Shown here in pieces: positions 47,247 through 58,833 of a DNA stretch of 64,000 nucleotides. The DNA comes from Astrocystis sublimbata (Eukaryota > Ascomycota > Sordariomycetes > Xylariales > Xylariaceae): the NCBI GenBank assembly GCA_022453515.1, contig JAJNNY010000098.1, positions 24,844 through 88,843 on the forward strand. Direction: 5' to 3'. The first letter of the stretch is position 1; each line of letters opens with the position of its first letter. Under the pieces are notes generated by a model. The model did not search any database. It was not told the DNA's origin and worked only from the letters and a program-made list of their open reading frames with translations. Position numbers and translations under genes: made by a program.

Positions 47247-49680
47247 ATGGCGCCCGATAGAGGCTTGACCGTATTAGAGCCTCAGCCGGAACCCGATTTC
47301 GAGATTGACGACGAGCAAATGAGGGCACCAACGACATCGTCCGGAGAAGGCGAACCACCCGTCAAGTTCCTTCCAGAGGGCCGTCATTTCACAATTCGCG
47401 GTGTTGTCGTTGGACTACTCATCGGTCTCGTCATCGTCTTCTCAAATATGTACTTCGGCCTGCAGACTGGGTGGGTTAGCATGATGACGATGCCCGCGAG
47501 TTTGCTTGGATTTGGCATATTTCGCACGCTCTCGCGCCATTTGAGCTTCCCATTCACGCCTGTTGAGAATGTACTGGTGCAGTCTGTTGCCGGTGGCATG
47601 GCCGTCATGCCGCTGGGATGCGGCTTTGTCGGTGTGGTAAGTCTGATTTCAATGTTATGAGGGCCTGTAGTAGAATCACGGTAAATAAATAAGCATATAT
47701 AAGCTAACTCGGCAACCATAGGTGCCCGCAATGGAGTACTTGTTGAAGCCCTCCGAACAGGGCCCTGTTCATCTAGACATGGGAAAGTTGATTATATGGT
47801 CTCTCGGCCTCTGCTACTTCGGTGTTGTCTTCGCTGTCCCTTTGTAAGTTAATGCTTGGCTGTACCATGATGACAATCCATACTCATATTTGCTTTAGAC
47901 GACGTCAAGTCATCATACGAGAGCAGTTGAAGTTTCCAAGTGGTTTCAGTACAGCCGTGCTGATTGGTGTGCTACATGGTAAGGGAAGCACCCAAAGCAG
48001 CGGGGCTTTAGACTCCTCGAACGCTGCGACATTCGGAAGTCTAGCCCTAGAGAATCAGCCCCTTTTCGAATCAGAAAATGCGAATGACGATGAGAATCAC
48101 ACCGCCAAAGCACAGAAGCAAAGCTGGGCGGCCAACATTCGGCTGTTGTTGATCACATTTGGTATCTCAGGTCTATATACTCTGTCTACGTTCTTCTTTC
48201 CCATCCTGCGTAACCTTCCTATTTTCGGTACGGTGGCCGCTGAGACTTGGCTGTGGACCCTAAATCCGAGTTTCGCATACATAGGCCAGGGCATCATCGT
48301 GGGACCCGCGATAAGTATACACATGCTCCTAGGCGCGATTATTGGATGGGGAGTCTTATCACCTTTAGCGAAGAAAAAAGGCTGGGCACCTGGCCCGATC
48401 GGTGACTGGGAGACTGGAAGCAAGGGGTGGATTGTGTGGACATCACTGGCAATCATGCTGGCTGATGCAGTCATTAGCCTCGGATACATCGCCTTGCGCC
48501 CAGTGGTCCAAGGGGCACCAACCCTCTTCGCTGCACTCAAGCTAAGATATGAACGCGGTGGTTTGCGGGGTCTTTTAAGACGCGAACCCACGGGCTATGC
48601 TGCTGTGGCCGGTGACGAGACTACGACTAGCCGGCATTCGACATCCACTACGGAGTGCGTGGGCAGTCTATCGCACGCGAGTGACGATCGAGGACGAAGA
48701 GTCTGGGACCATGATGATGCACCTCCCGAGCACCTGGTGGGCACGAAGACGGTCAGTGTTGGTCTGGTCCTCTCCGTCCTATTCTGCATAGGTAGCATAC
48801 ACATCGCTTTCGGAGAATTGGTGCCCTTATACGGAACCATAGTTGCGGTTTTCATGGCTATGCTGCTTAGCATCATGGGGGTACGTGCATTGGGCGAAAC
48901 AGACTTGAACCCAGCGTCGGGAATCAGCAAGCTTGCACAGCTGTTTTTCGCCCTCATTATTCCACAAACCAACAAGGCCAGCGTACTCATTAACCTCATC
49001 GCCGGTGCGGTCTCTGAGGCTGGTGCTCTACAAGCCGGGGATCTCATGCAGGATCTCAAGACGGGTCACCTACTGGGTGCAGCCCCTAAAGCTCAGTTTT
49101 GGGGTCAGATGATTGGTGCCACGGTCGGTGCTGTAGTCAGCGCTTGGATATACAGGCTGTACACAACTGTATACGAGGTTCCTGGTGACCTGTTCCAGGT
49201 CCCAACCGCATTTGTGTGGATATTTACAGCAAGACTAATCACGGGCAAGGGACTACCGGACATGGCATGGGAGTTCGCCATGGGTGCCGCCATCCTATTC
49301 GCCGTCCTTACGGCCCTGAGAATGAACGCGATAGGGAAAAAGTGGCATTCGTACATTCCTGGAGGTATTGCCGTTGCGATTGGTAAGTGAAGCGCCTTCC
49401 GTTGCTGAGATGCTATCAGACTGATTTAAATGCTAGGTATGTACAACGTGCCATCTTTCACCATAGCGAGGACTATCGGCGGATTGGTGAGCTGGTACTG
49501 GAGGGTCCGCCTTGGAAGGAACGAAACACCTCTCATTATCATGGCATCTGTAAGTCAACAGTGATGTCTGGTATTCCGCTTTTCACGTATTGACGACTGT
49601 CACAGGGTTTCATTCTAGGCGAAGGTTTCCTGAGCATCGTAAATTTGATATTGCAGAGCTTTCGGGTGCCTCATCTGTAA
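47247..49680 (+). CDS. OPT-family oligopeptide/metal-chelate transporter
   Basis: Exons 47247-47636, 47722-47843, 47899-49382, 49437-49549 and 49606-49680, 727 residues. OPT proteins are proton-coupled plasma-membrane or vacuolar importers of small peptides, glutathione or metal chelates. There is an acidic cytosolic N-terminus, then about a dozen or more hydrophobic segments: VVVGLLIGLVIVFSNMYFGL, the NPASGISKLAQLFFALIIPQ loop and the end segment GMYNVPSFTIARTIGGL. The motif FSNMYFGLQTGWVSMM near the first membrane helix and the final LILQSFRVPHL are family marks. A hydrophilic loop around 360-430 is variable. The sequence fits the YSL-like branch better than the classical OPT1 peptide transporters. 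Substrate cannot be told. All introns have clear GTAAGT-type donors. Confidence 0.9.
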
Positions 49681-50399
49681 GGTCTCTACGCTGTTGGGTA
49701 GTGCTACAAATACACATCATACACCACTATAGGATTCAATGCGGAAATGGACGAATCACCATGGCCACAATTTACCCCAAGGGTGTGTTCTGAGGCCCAG
49801 TATTGTAACGGGAAGGTCCCCTGAGCAATGCTGCTTCAAGCTGCAGTCGGATTGGGCTCGGCATGAGCGTTGACTTTGAGTGGCGCAAACGATGCGGATC
49901 ACGTTCCATTGCATCCGCGAAGTACTGCGACCCTTACGTTTCCTATATCGCGATGCTTCATAACAAAACGTCCATCTCACTACATTGCTACTTCGCTGGG
50001 GTGTGCTCGCGTTAACAGATTGAAAGAAACCGTGGATCAGGTTGAAATTAAAAACTTGGATGAGATAGAAGTCCAGAAAAAGTAATTGAATAACAATCTA
50101 TCGGTATTGAAAATGCAAGGAGTGTGTACATCTGCATCGCCATTTACTTCGGCGCCGTTGTCATGAAAAAACGCTGGTTCAGTGCACACCCGCCCCATAT
50201 TTGACCCCTCGACCCCTCGATCCCTCGACCCCTCATACCTACAAGACGTGTAAATCATACGACCACCTTGGCGGGGTTAAAAGGATAAAAAGTTGCCGCG
50301 CCCGTCGACTTGAGGGAAGTTTAACTTTTTATTATTGCTTCCGTTCATATCGAGATTTCTTGACTGTAATAGACCGGGCGAAAAACAAAATCCTTCAAG
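49681..50399. other. Intergenic region between OPT transporter and dienelactone hydrolase
   Basis: About 720 bp. It includes a short tandem array CGACCCCT (four imperfect copies) at about 50203-50235. No gene supported. Confidence 0.45.
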
Positions 50400-51748
50400 A
50401 TGATGCTCCTCAACGAAACCCATGTCGACGTTCAGACGAACGTGGACGGCAAGGAGACGACGATGAGTACGCTCTGGTCACTTTGTATTTTCCAATTGAT
50501 TTTATTTGTATAGCTAACTCGAGAATAGGAATCTTCATCTACCACCCTACCGTTCCTCAGTACCCCAAGGCGTAAGTGTGCTCTCAACGAGTGTACCACG
50601 AACAACGAGTTCTCTCGCTAATGCGAAATGCCACAGTCGGTTCCCAGGCGTTGTCCTATTCAGCGAGATTTACCAAGGTACGTTCACGCTACGTTACCTT
50701 ATCCAACGCCCGCTCAGCATACTATCTATCTCACGAGTCCTATGTACTGACTGCGCGACAACAGTGACTGGGCCCGTTGAGCGGTTTGCCCGCCAGATCG
50801 CCGGACAAGGCTACATCGTCGCAGCACCTTCGTCATACCACGACTTCACAGGCCCGGAGGCGTTGCCATACGACGTGGTACGGTTTCACTTCGAATCTTC
50901 CCGTGTCGCAAATTCTCGCAAGAGATATGGCAATCATTACACATGGCACATGCTGACCACTCGATACATTGCAGCCTGGTACGGACAGGGGAAATGAGTG
51001 GAAGATTACCAAGGTGAGGCCGACAACGTCGCATCGTCCAACCGTTTTGACAAATTGCTGACCATCAATTGCACGGTATTCACAGACGCTCCAATCATAC
51101 GATGTAGACACCAGCAAGGTCATTGACCACCTGCTCAGCCTGCCTACATGCACCGGGCTCATCGGCACCACGGGCATGTGCCTGGGCGGTCACCTTTCTC
51201 TACGTGCTAGTGTAAGGCTCTCTTCTACTCTTAACGGATCGGCTGTTCGTCCAGTATTGACACTACTTGCCTTCTACGCCCGACCCGGCAGCCTTTGCTA
51301 ACGAATACGGCAACTACTTTAGCTCGATCCCCGAATCAACGCATGCGTGTCCTTCTTCGGCACGGACATCCACAGCCGCAGCCTGGGCCCGTTCACGGCG
51401 AAGAACCAGTCCCACGAGGCGCCGGCGAACAGCAACCACACGATCGACCACCTGACGAAGATCAAGGCCGAGGTGGCCATGATCTTCGGCATCAAGGACA
51501 CGCACGTGCCGGACGAGGGCCGCGACCTGATCCGCCAGAAGCTGCGGGAGGCGGGCGTTGTCTTCAGCTTCTACGAGTTTGCGTGGGCGCAGCACGCCTT
51601 CATCCGCGACGAGCTGAGCAAGGGCCGCTACGACCCCGCCGTCACCAAGATCTGCTTCGAGGTGTTGGTCGAGCTGTTCGGGCGGAGGCTGAAGGGTGAC
51701 CTGGGAGAGCGCGACGACTCGATTGAGAAAGTTGAGCATTTTTGCTAG
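50400..51748 (+). CDS. Dienelactone hydrolase family protein
   Basis: Seven exons: 50400-50466, 50529-50571, 50637-50677, 50765-50877, 50975-51013, 51086-51211 and 51323-51748, giving 284 residues. Exons 2, 3 and 5 are only 39-43 nt. The alpha/beta-hydrolase core is visible: FPGVVLFSEIYQ strand, then GQGYIVAAPSSY, then the nucleophile elbow GMCLGGH with Cys133, Asp202 in IKDTHVPDEGRD, and His234 in WAQHAF. This Cys-Asp-His triad is the signature of dienelactone hydrolases, which open lactones in aromatic catabolism; many fungal relatives are uncharacterised. Each junction keeps frame and the spliced sequence reads straight through the family. First two codons are ATG ATG; either could initiate. 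Located 720 bp after the OPT transporter on the same strand. Confidence 0.88.
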
Positions 51749-53497
51749 GTTGTGAGAAGCTGGAAAATACGATGTGTGGTTTCGAGTAGCTTTCCGTAGC
51801 ATCCGAATGAAACATGGTCAATTCCAGTGGTTTCTAGATGGTTTGACGACAACGTTTGTGATCGCTGTTCCCAGCCAAGTCTGGTTGGTTACTAAGATTA
51901 GGTGGTCGGCTTGGGAACAAAGAATGACTTAATCCGGCCCGTTTTACTTCATGGTTAACTCTAGAATATTCTGCCCTGCCCTATTTGCTGCCTGATAAGG
52001 TTATGGGAGTTGATTGGGAAACACATTCAAGTTTTGCGAGGCCTGGATGCTAAGAAGACAGTCACGATGGTGACGGGCAACGGGCGACTCTTTCCAAAGA
52101 AATTGATCGCAGCTCGTATTAGATTCTACCTACTCGTATCTATCTATGGCCTGTGACAGAGACGGTGTTTCGACGGGTGAGACAGGCATGACAGGCTCGA
52201 TTCTGGCTAGACAGGATTGGACAAGGAAAACCCAGTGCAAAACAAGTTTCGGCAAGATAAACTTACTGTACGTCCCAAACCACTAAGCACGGGCCACGCT
52301 AGATAGGGAAAATAGACCCGCGACTGAACCAGAGGGGACTCGCCGAGCTCGCCATCAGGGTTCGCATCTGGGCGAGGGTTGGGCGCCTCACCTGCAATGG
52401 GTGGTGACCTGGCTTCTGCTGGCCTGGAGCTCTAGATTCCACCTGTGCGATAAGGTTACATGTACCTATCATTCAAGGCACATTTGGTATCGCCTGCAGG
52501 TCCTAGGTGTGTTATGGCAATATGAGCCAGGCAAGCCGGGCCCCGCGAGGCCCTGAGGCAGGCTCCCGTGCAGGTCTATCATAGAAGTAGGTAGGTAGTA
52601 CCTAGGTACCTGAAGTTTTTTGCGGGCGCATTTCAAGATTTTCAGGTGGGCTTGGCAATGTCGGGACATTGCAGAACTGCACGTTGCATTGAAGTTGGCT
52701 CGGGTTGGTTGCCTCGCAGTAACCTAGGACCGAAGGGCAAGACAAAAATTTCTGCCCAAAAGACTGGGGCTTTAGGTACCTACCTCGCCTACCTACGATC
52801 GATCTGGCCAATCTTCCATCATGTACAGTGCCTACCTATCTGCCTGACTAGCAGTGCAGGCCATGGCTGAAGCCTGGCGAGCCTGGCTGATGGGAAAAAA
52901 AGCCTGGGGCGCGATGTGATCGCCCTGATATCATGGCGGGGTTATGGCGGTGACCTCATCATGCCCCACCACAGCTGCTGCAGAAAAAAAGTAACATTGT
53001 ACACACAGAAAATGGGAGATGGTGAGAGAAAGACTCCGACAGCGATCAAACAGTGAAATTAGGTAGACCTCAGTAAAGGAGATACTCGTAGACGCCAGGT
53101 TACGTGTGCAGCCTGCAGTAGAGAACCTTCTTGGGCGCTGTAGCCTGCGCCAGAAACCGACAGAGCGTGCTGGAAAGAGCGGGCAAGGTCGCGGTTGCCC
53201 CCCAAGTTCACGGGCGCATTCCAGAAGCTTCTGAAAATACTGCGGGTCCCCACCGAAGTACCTCGCACCAGAGCCACCACCACCCACCACGGATGATTTA
53301 ATAAGGCTTCAAGCTTTCCACCCTCCAGCACTTCCTCTCTCTCTTTCTGCATCATACATACCTCTCCCAACCACTTTCGAGATACCCCCAACCCTCGCAT
53401 CCAGAGGTTCCTTTTCCCACACTTGCACCATACACGACGCATTCCCAATTCTGTCCTATTTCCTACACCCGACTTCATCATCACACCGTTGCCCATC
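51749..53497. other. Long intergenic region upstream of HSP70
   Basis: About 1.7 kb. Several TACCTAGGTA-type palindromes occur near 52585-52800. The right part is the HSP70 promoter and leader with a heat-shock element (listed separately) and a pyrimidine-rich leader from 53325. No gene supported. Confidence 0.5.
53219..53236 (+). promoter_or_regulatory. Heat-shock element upstream of HSP70
   Basis: TTCCAGAAGCTTCTGAAA is a run of alternating TTC and GAA units with two-base spacing, the binding pattern of Hsf1 trimers. It lies about 260 bp before the HSP70 ATG. Confidence 0.75.
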
Positions 53498-55613
53498 ATG
53501 GTCGCTGCCGTAGGTATTGACTTGGGTACCACCTACTCGTGTGTGGGTGTCTACCGAGACGACCGCATCGAGATCATTGCCAATGACCAGGGTAACCGCA
53601 CAACACCCTCGTTCGTCGCCTTCACCGACACAGAGCGTCTGATCGGAGATGCCGCGAAGAACCAAGTCGCCATGAACCCCCAGAACACAGTCTTCGATGC
53701 CAAGCGTCTGATTGGTCGCAAGTTCGCCGATCAGGAAGTCCAGGCCGACATGAAGCACTTTCCCTTCAAGATCATCGACAAGGGCGGCAAGCCCATCGTC
53801 GAGATCGAGTACAAGGGCGAGAACAAGACCTTCACCCCCGAAGAGATCTCCTCCATGGTCCTCATCAAGATGCGTGAGACCGCCGAGGCCTACCTTGGTG
53901 GCACCGTCAACAACGCTGTTATCACCGTTCCCGCCTACTTCAACGACGCCCAGCGTCAGGCTACCAAGGACGCCGGTCTGATTGCCGGCCTCAACGTCCT
54001 CCGTATCATCAACGAGCCCACAGCCGCTGCCATTGCCTACGGTCTCGACAAGAAGGTTGAGGGTGAGCGCAACGTGCTCATCTTCGATCTTGGTGGTGGT
54101 ACTTTCGATGTTTCGCTCCTTACTATCGAAGAGGGTATCTTCGAGGTCAAGTCCACCGCCGGTGACACTCACTTGGGTGGTGAAGACTTCGACAACCGTC
54201 TCGTCAACCACTTTGTTACTGAGTAAGTGTTCCCTAGACTCATTCATTCTCCCTTCTGGCAAGTCTCGGGTTCATGAGCAACGTCTTTACTATAAATGGC
54301 AATTACTAACTTCGGCGACCTATAGGTTCAAACGCAAACACAAGAAGGACCTCTCTACCAACGCCCGTGCTCTGCGACGTCTGCGCACTGCTTGCGAGCG
54401 AGCCAAGCGCACCCTATCTTCGTCTGCCCAGACCTCCATTGAGATTGACTCGTTGTTTGAGGGTGTCGACTTCTACACCTCCATTACCCGTGCTCGATTC
54501 GAAGAGCTGTGCCAGGATCTTTTCCGATCTACCATCCAGCCCGTTGATCGTGTCTTGGCCGACGCCAAGATCGACAAGTCTCAGGTCCATGAGATTGTCC
54601 TCGTCGGTGGCTCCACTCGTATCCCCCGTGTGCAGAAGCTCATCACCGACTACTTCAACGGCAAGGAGCCCAACAAGTCCATCAACCCCGATGAGGCTGT
54701 TGCCTACGGTGCTGCTGTCCAGGCTGCTATCCTGTCTGGTGACACATCTTCCAAGTCCACCAACGAGATCCTGCTTCTCGACGTTGCGGCCCTGTCTCTC
54801 GGTATCGAGACTGCTGGTGGTATGATGACCAAGCTCATCCCCCGCAACACCACCATCCCCACCAAGAAGTCCGAGGTGTTCTCCACATTCTCCGACAACC
54901 AGCCGGGTGTGCTCATCCAGGTCTATGAGGGTGAGCGTCAGCGCACCAAGGACAACAACCTCCTCGGCAAGTTCGAGCTTACCGGCATCCCCCCTGCCCC
55001 CCGCGGTGTCCCCCAGATTGAGGTTACCTTCGATCTCGATGCCAACGGAATCATGAACGTCTCTGCCGTTGAGAAGGGTACCGGCAAGTCCAACAAGATC
55101 ACCATTACCAACGATAAGGGCCGCCTGTCCAAGGAAGAGATCGAGCGTATGTTGTCTGAGGCCGAGAAGTACAAGGATGAGGATGAGGCGGAGGGCCGCC
55201 GTATCAGTGCCAAGAACGGCCTCGAGTCCTACGCCTACTCTCTACGCAACACCCTCGCCGACCCCAAGGTCGATGAGAAACTCGACGCCGCCGACAAGGA
55301 GAAGCTCAAGACCGAGATCGACCAGGTCGTAACTTGGTTAGACGAATCACAAACGGCATCGCAAGAAGAGTACGAAAGCCGTCAAAAGGTAAATTTGAAG
55401 CCTCCCTTGACCCAATGAAGCAATTACTGACTCGGTGTTTAATAGGAGCTCGAAGCGGTCGCCAACCCTATCATGATGAAGTTCTACGGCGGTGCTGGCG
55501 GTCCCGGTGGTATGCCCGGTATGCCCGGTGGTGCTCCCGGCGGTTTCCCTGGCGCCGGTGGTGCTCCCGGAGCTGGTGGCGAAGGAGGCCCAGACATTGA
55601 GGAAGTCGACTAA
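53498..55613 (+). CDS. SSA1: Cytosolic HSP70 chaperone (SSA-type)
   Basis: Exons 53498-54222, 54326-55388 and 55446-55613, 651 residues. It is an ATP-driven chaperone of the cytosol. The nucleotide-binding domain starts with [14 protein letters not shown] and has [13 protein letters not shown] and [13 protein letters not shown]. The substrate domain has [13 protein letters not shown]. The helical lid follows. The C-terminus is a Gly/Met/Pro-rich repeat (GGMPGMPGG) ending in EEVD, the motif that binds TPR co-chaperones and marks the cytosolic forms; there is no signal or transit peptide. Introns are 103 and 57 nt with GTAAGT/TAG and GTAAAT/TAG ends. Codon choice is strongly C-ended, as expected for high expression. 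Long open frames on the opposite strand are a known HSP70 artefact. Regulation by heat shock is supported by the upstream heat-shock element. Confidence 0.97.
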
Positions 55614-56862
55614 TTCAGTCCAGCATGATGATTTGATTTTCATGGCGTTATCTGGTGTTCATGAGTGGCGGTAACGGGTAATGCGGTTACCTAGATTTTA
55701 CACGATAATGATACAGGAACAAAAGCTGAGTTGGGACGGATGTACCATAGTATGGACACAATAACCATCCTGAAAGCAATGAACAATTAATTTCAAACAC
55801 TGACAGTCTCAGATTGCGTGGACGTGAGCGGGTGTCGTAACATTTGACACGTGACCCCATTCCTTGCGCACTTTCTAAATTTCTTGTGTCATGTGTGCCA
55901 TTTAACTTTGAGAATGATTGCTGTTACCAATGTAATGGAACAGCCAGAGACTTGATAAACGAAGACAGTATGAAGCAAGCACACAATGACAATTGGATCC
56001 AGATCCGGATTTAGATGAACGTTCAGGTTAGCTCACCTTTGCACCTTCCTCTGCTCGCATAGACGTAACAAAATGTCAATCAACTCGCACAATGATAGCA
56101 CCGTCCTAGCCAAACAAACCATCAGCCTGGAGCCGAACACTGGCCTTGTTAAAGGCACTCACTATCTCTACCCTTCGTTTCTACCGAGATAGCAATAGGT
56201 AGGTCAACGTAGCAGGGCGAAAGCGTTGGTGCGGTCCACGCCGCCCTCAGGCATGGACACCTGCACTAATTGCCCCTTGGTCGATTTTGTTGTTATCCTA
56301 TCAGTCTGTCCGAGGTTGAGTCCAAATGGATAACATGTGTTTCATATCTTTGTATCTTAGACGTTCTGTACCGTACCAAACCAGACCCTACATAGTATAT
56401 TATTAAGTGTTAAAAGACGAATGCGCACCGCCGATCGATCTAGCCTTTCGTATCGCTTATATATATACAGTGTGCACGCTACTTTGTGCCTGGACTTGTA
56501 CAGTAGGGTTGGTCTATTGCTTGCTAACTAACCGTCCAAAGTGTTTAGCAGGTTAGGGACTTTCGCGATATCGGTTCTCAAAGTATTCCGATCACCGTAG
56601 GAGGTGAAGCTAAGTGTGCTGCCACCTGATAGACTCCCGACCCGTCTGCGCCGATGCCCACCAGACTACCTGTTTACCTACTTCTTTTTAAATACCCATT
56701 GAGCCACAGTCCGTTAAACAAGGTTCGGTTGGCGAGCTCGAAATAGTTGTATTATAAGGCAATATAACACCAATTGATTCTGCTGTTCCGGTAGGACGGG
56801 ACTTGGTCATGCCGGTCGATAGCCGGCTATATAAAGTAGTTTTAATTGTATTATTAAATATC
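55614..56862. other. 3' flank of HSP70, no gene seen
   Basis: About 1.2 kb of intergenic sequence, becoming AT-rich towards the right. No open frame with domain content and no RNA gene recognised. Confidence 0.45.
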
Positions 56863-57094
56863 TGTTTAATATTTATTTAATGTTTATTTAATATTTATTT
56901 AATGTTTATTTAATGTTTATTTAATGTTTATTTAATGTTTATTTAATGTTTATTTAATGTTTATTTAATATTTATTTAATGTTTATTTAATGTTTATTTA
57001 ATATTTATTTAATGTTTATTTAATGTTTATTTAATATTTATTTAATGTTTATTTAATGTTTATTTAATGTTTATTTAATGTTTATTTAATATTT
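56863..57094. repeat. 11-bp minisatellite, about 21 copies
   Basis: Tandem array of the unit TTTATTTAATG with a variant TTTATTTAATA. Spacing is a strict 11 bp across about 230 bp. The only common change is G to A at one position, which would fit a RIP-like or replication-slippage history. The array is A+T only apart from that G. Confidence 0.95.
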
Positions 57095-57599
57095 AAAGAA
57101 ACAATGTGGCGAAAGGGTGCTCGAATCGCTCGTAGAGTTGGAAGGTGAACCAATGGGAGAGGAGGATAGTGCAGACAGCCTAGGCGCTTTAGGAAGCGAG
57201 ATTTGACATTTCAGAAATAATTGATCAAGAGATATTAGAGCATGGCCATGGTGTTTTGCGATTCGCAGACTGATGCAATCAGAATAAGTAACACCTCTAG
57301 GTGTCTCTCACATCAACAAAGACTCCCAGCACCCCTTCCTCTTAATGAACCAGAGATCCTGGAGCTGTATACTTAGTTACCATTTCTCTATGAGTTCCTA
57401 GCTGAAAATGTTTCTCGGGATTTCAGAATCCCCTCCTTGAAACTAAAACCAAATCGAATCGCGCCCTGTTCTGTCCCAATACTGCCAGCTCATCAAATTG
57501 AATCATATTTCCGTGCGACTTAGCTTCTTTCCAACCTTGTCGTGTTCTAAACTTGAAACGACGACTCTTCTGGGAGGCCTGGAGGGAAATAAACACTCC

Positions 57600-58390
57600 T
57601 GTCGTGCCGACTTTAACCTGACATGAGACTGGAGGTTGCGCGCTCCTTGTCTTGGGATGCTTGCAAAATCCTTTGATCTATTGCTGTCAGGTGTCACGGT
57701 AGCAAGGGCTTCACTACGACCTAGGGGCTCCCCTGTAGGGGCTGTTTGGGCTACTAGATCTGTGTATATAAGGGCTGGGCGGCTCCCCTCAATGGGAGAA
57801 GCCCAGGATTCAATAGAATTGACACCTGACCCCTATATTTCTACTTCACTACTAGGCCACTGCTATATTCCTTCACTCTGGTGCAAAAGCACTTGACAAT
57901 TGCAGAGTTGGAAGCGATGGTCTCGTATACGACCACTTCAAACTTTTGTGGCATGTGATGCACGCGACCGGTGATCTGAACCTTTAACCCAGGTGACCAC
58001 ATAGGCTCGCACAGAATCAGACATGAACCCCCTGCGATATTTAAACCAGTGCCACCTGCTGTGGCGCTATACCTTCGGTAATTCTGCGTGATTGAATAAA
58101 TTCAATATGTGTGATCTCTCTTCGATCGATTTTATGGTACCGTTGAAAGCCGCACAATCAAAGTTGACGGTGTCTCCTTTTGTTTTTGCCATGCGTGTTA
58201 GGGCTTCTTCAATGATGTCCAAAAACATTATTTTTCTAGAAGCAATTATAATCTTTTATTATGGGTGACTTTCTCTCAAGTTGCACACAACCTCAACGAT
58301 CGAGGCCACGCGCGGTGATAGTAGCGAGGCGTCCGGTTAAGCTTTCAAGAAATCCAACCACCCTCTCGTGAAGTCCTTGCTCGACCTCCC
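57600..58390 (-). pseudogene. Relict C-terminal part of a SNF2-type helicase
   Basis: Read on the minus strand, this segment shows helicase C-domain motifs in several frames: ASRKIMFLDIIEEALTRM, NFDCAAFNGTIKS, then GGTGLNIAGGSCLILCEP and ITGRVHHMPQKFEVVVYETI, then DQRILQASQDKERATSSLM. These match the order of SNF2 family motifs IV to VI and the helix after them. It is broken by a frame shift with a stop between KV and SATAGGTG (about 58077-58085) and by other in-frame stops, and its N-terminal ATPase part is missing. A solo LTR (57685-57898) interrupts it. The borders are approximate. It is probably a dead copy of a Rad5/Rad16- or transposon-type helicase. Confidence 0.75.
57685..57898. mobile_element. 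Solo LTR, 214 bp, with perfect 5-bp target duplication
   Basis: The element begins TGTCAGGTG and ends CACTTGACA, giving TG...CA ends and near-perfect inverted terminal repeats (8 of 9). It is flanked by ATTGC on both sides (57680-57684 and 57899-57903). It has a promoter-like GTATATAAGG in the middle. There is no internal retrotransposon sequence, so it is a recombined solo LTR, likely of a Ty1/copia- or Ty3-type element (family not determined). It sits inside the helicase relict. Confidence 0.88.
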
Positions 58391-58833
58391 TTGCCCGTAG
58401 CCACTATATAATTATATAATAACTATTGTATAACTAATAAACTACTTTGGAATAAGTCTTATATAATTAAGTAATAAACAGTAGTAGTTAAAAGAATTAA
58501 GACTGCTTTATTTTGAAGTGATGTTGTTACCGAAAGTCACGCGGACAAGTTCGAGTGGGGGACTGGTCCTTGGGAATGCAAGCCTGCGGTTCGACCATTA
58601 CCACTAACCAATGAGTCGCTGAGTGGGAAAAGCACGTTACCACCAACCGTCATTTGCGGAAGCTCGATCCCGAGAATGGTATACTCCAGTGCTGGCCAAG
58701 TGGCTACATTCCCGAGAACAAGTATAATTGGGAAGCCATGTTGCCAGCCTGAAACACCGTGCCGACGCTGAGGGCTGGTTCTTGATATGGAGAGGGTTGC
58801 ATATGCTTTATTGACCTTTTTCAAGCTGTATGC
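58391..58833. other. AT-rich gap 3' of the HD-domain gene
   Basis: Contains a short AT-rich palindromic stretch (58408-58480). A 95-codon minus-strand frame (58537-58824) has no domain and is not called. Confidence 0.45.

Noticed and set aside
53456..54262. 268-codon minus-strand open frame opposite HSP70
   Set aside because: It is the well-known antisense artefact caused by HSP70 codon bias; the plus strand is clearly coding.
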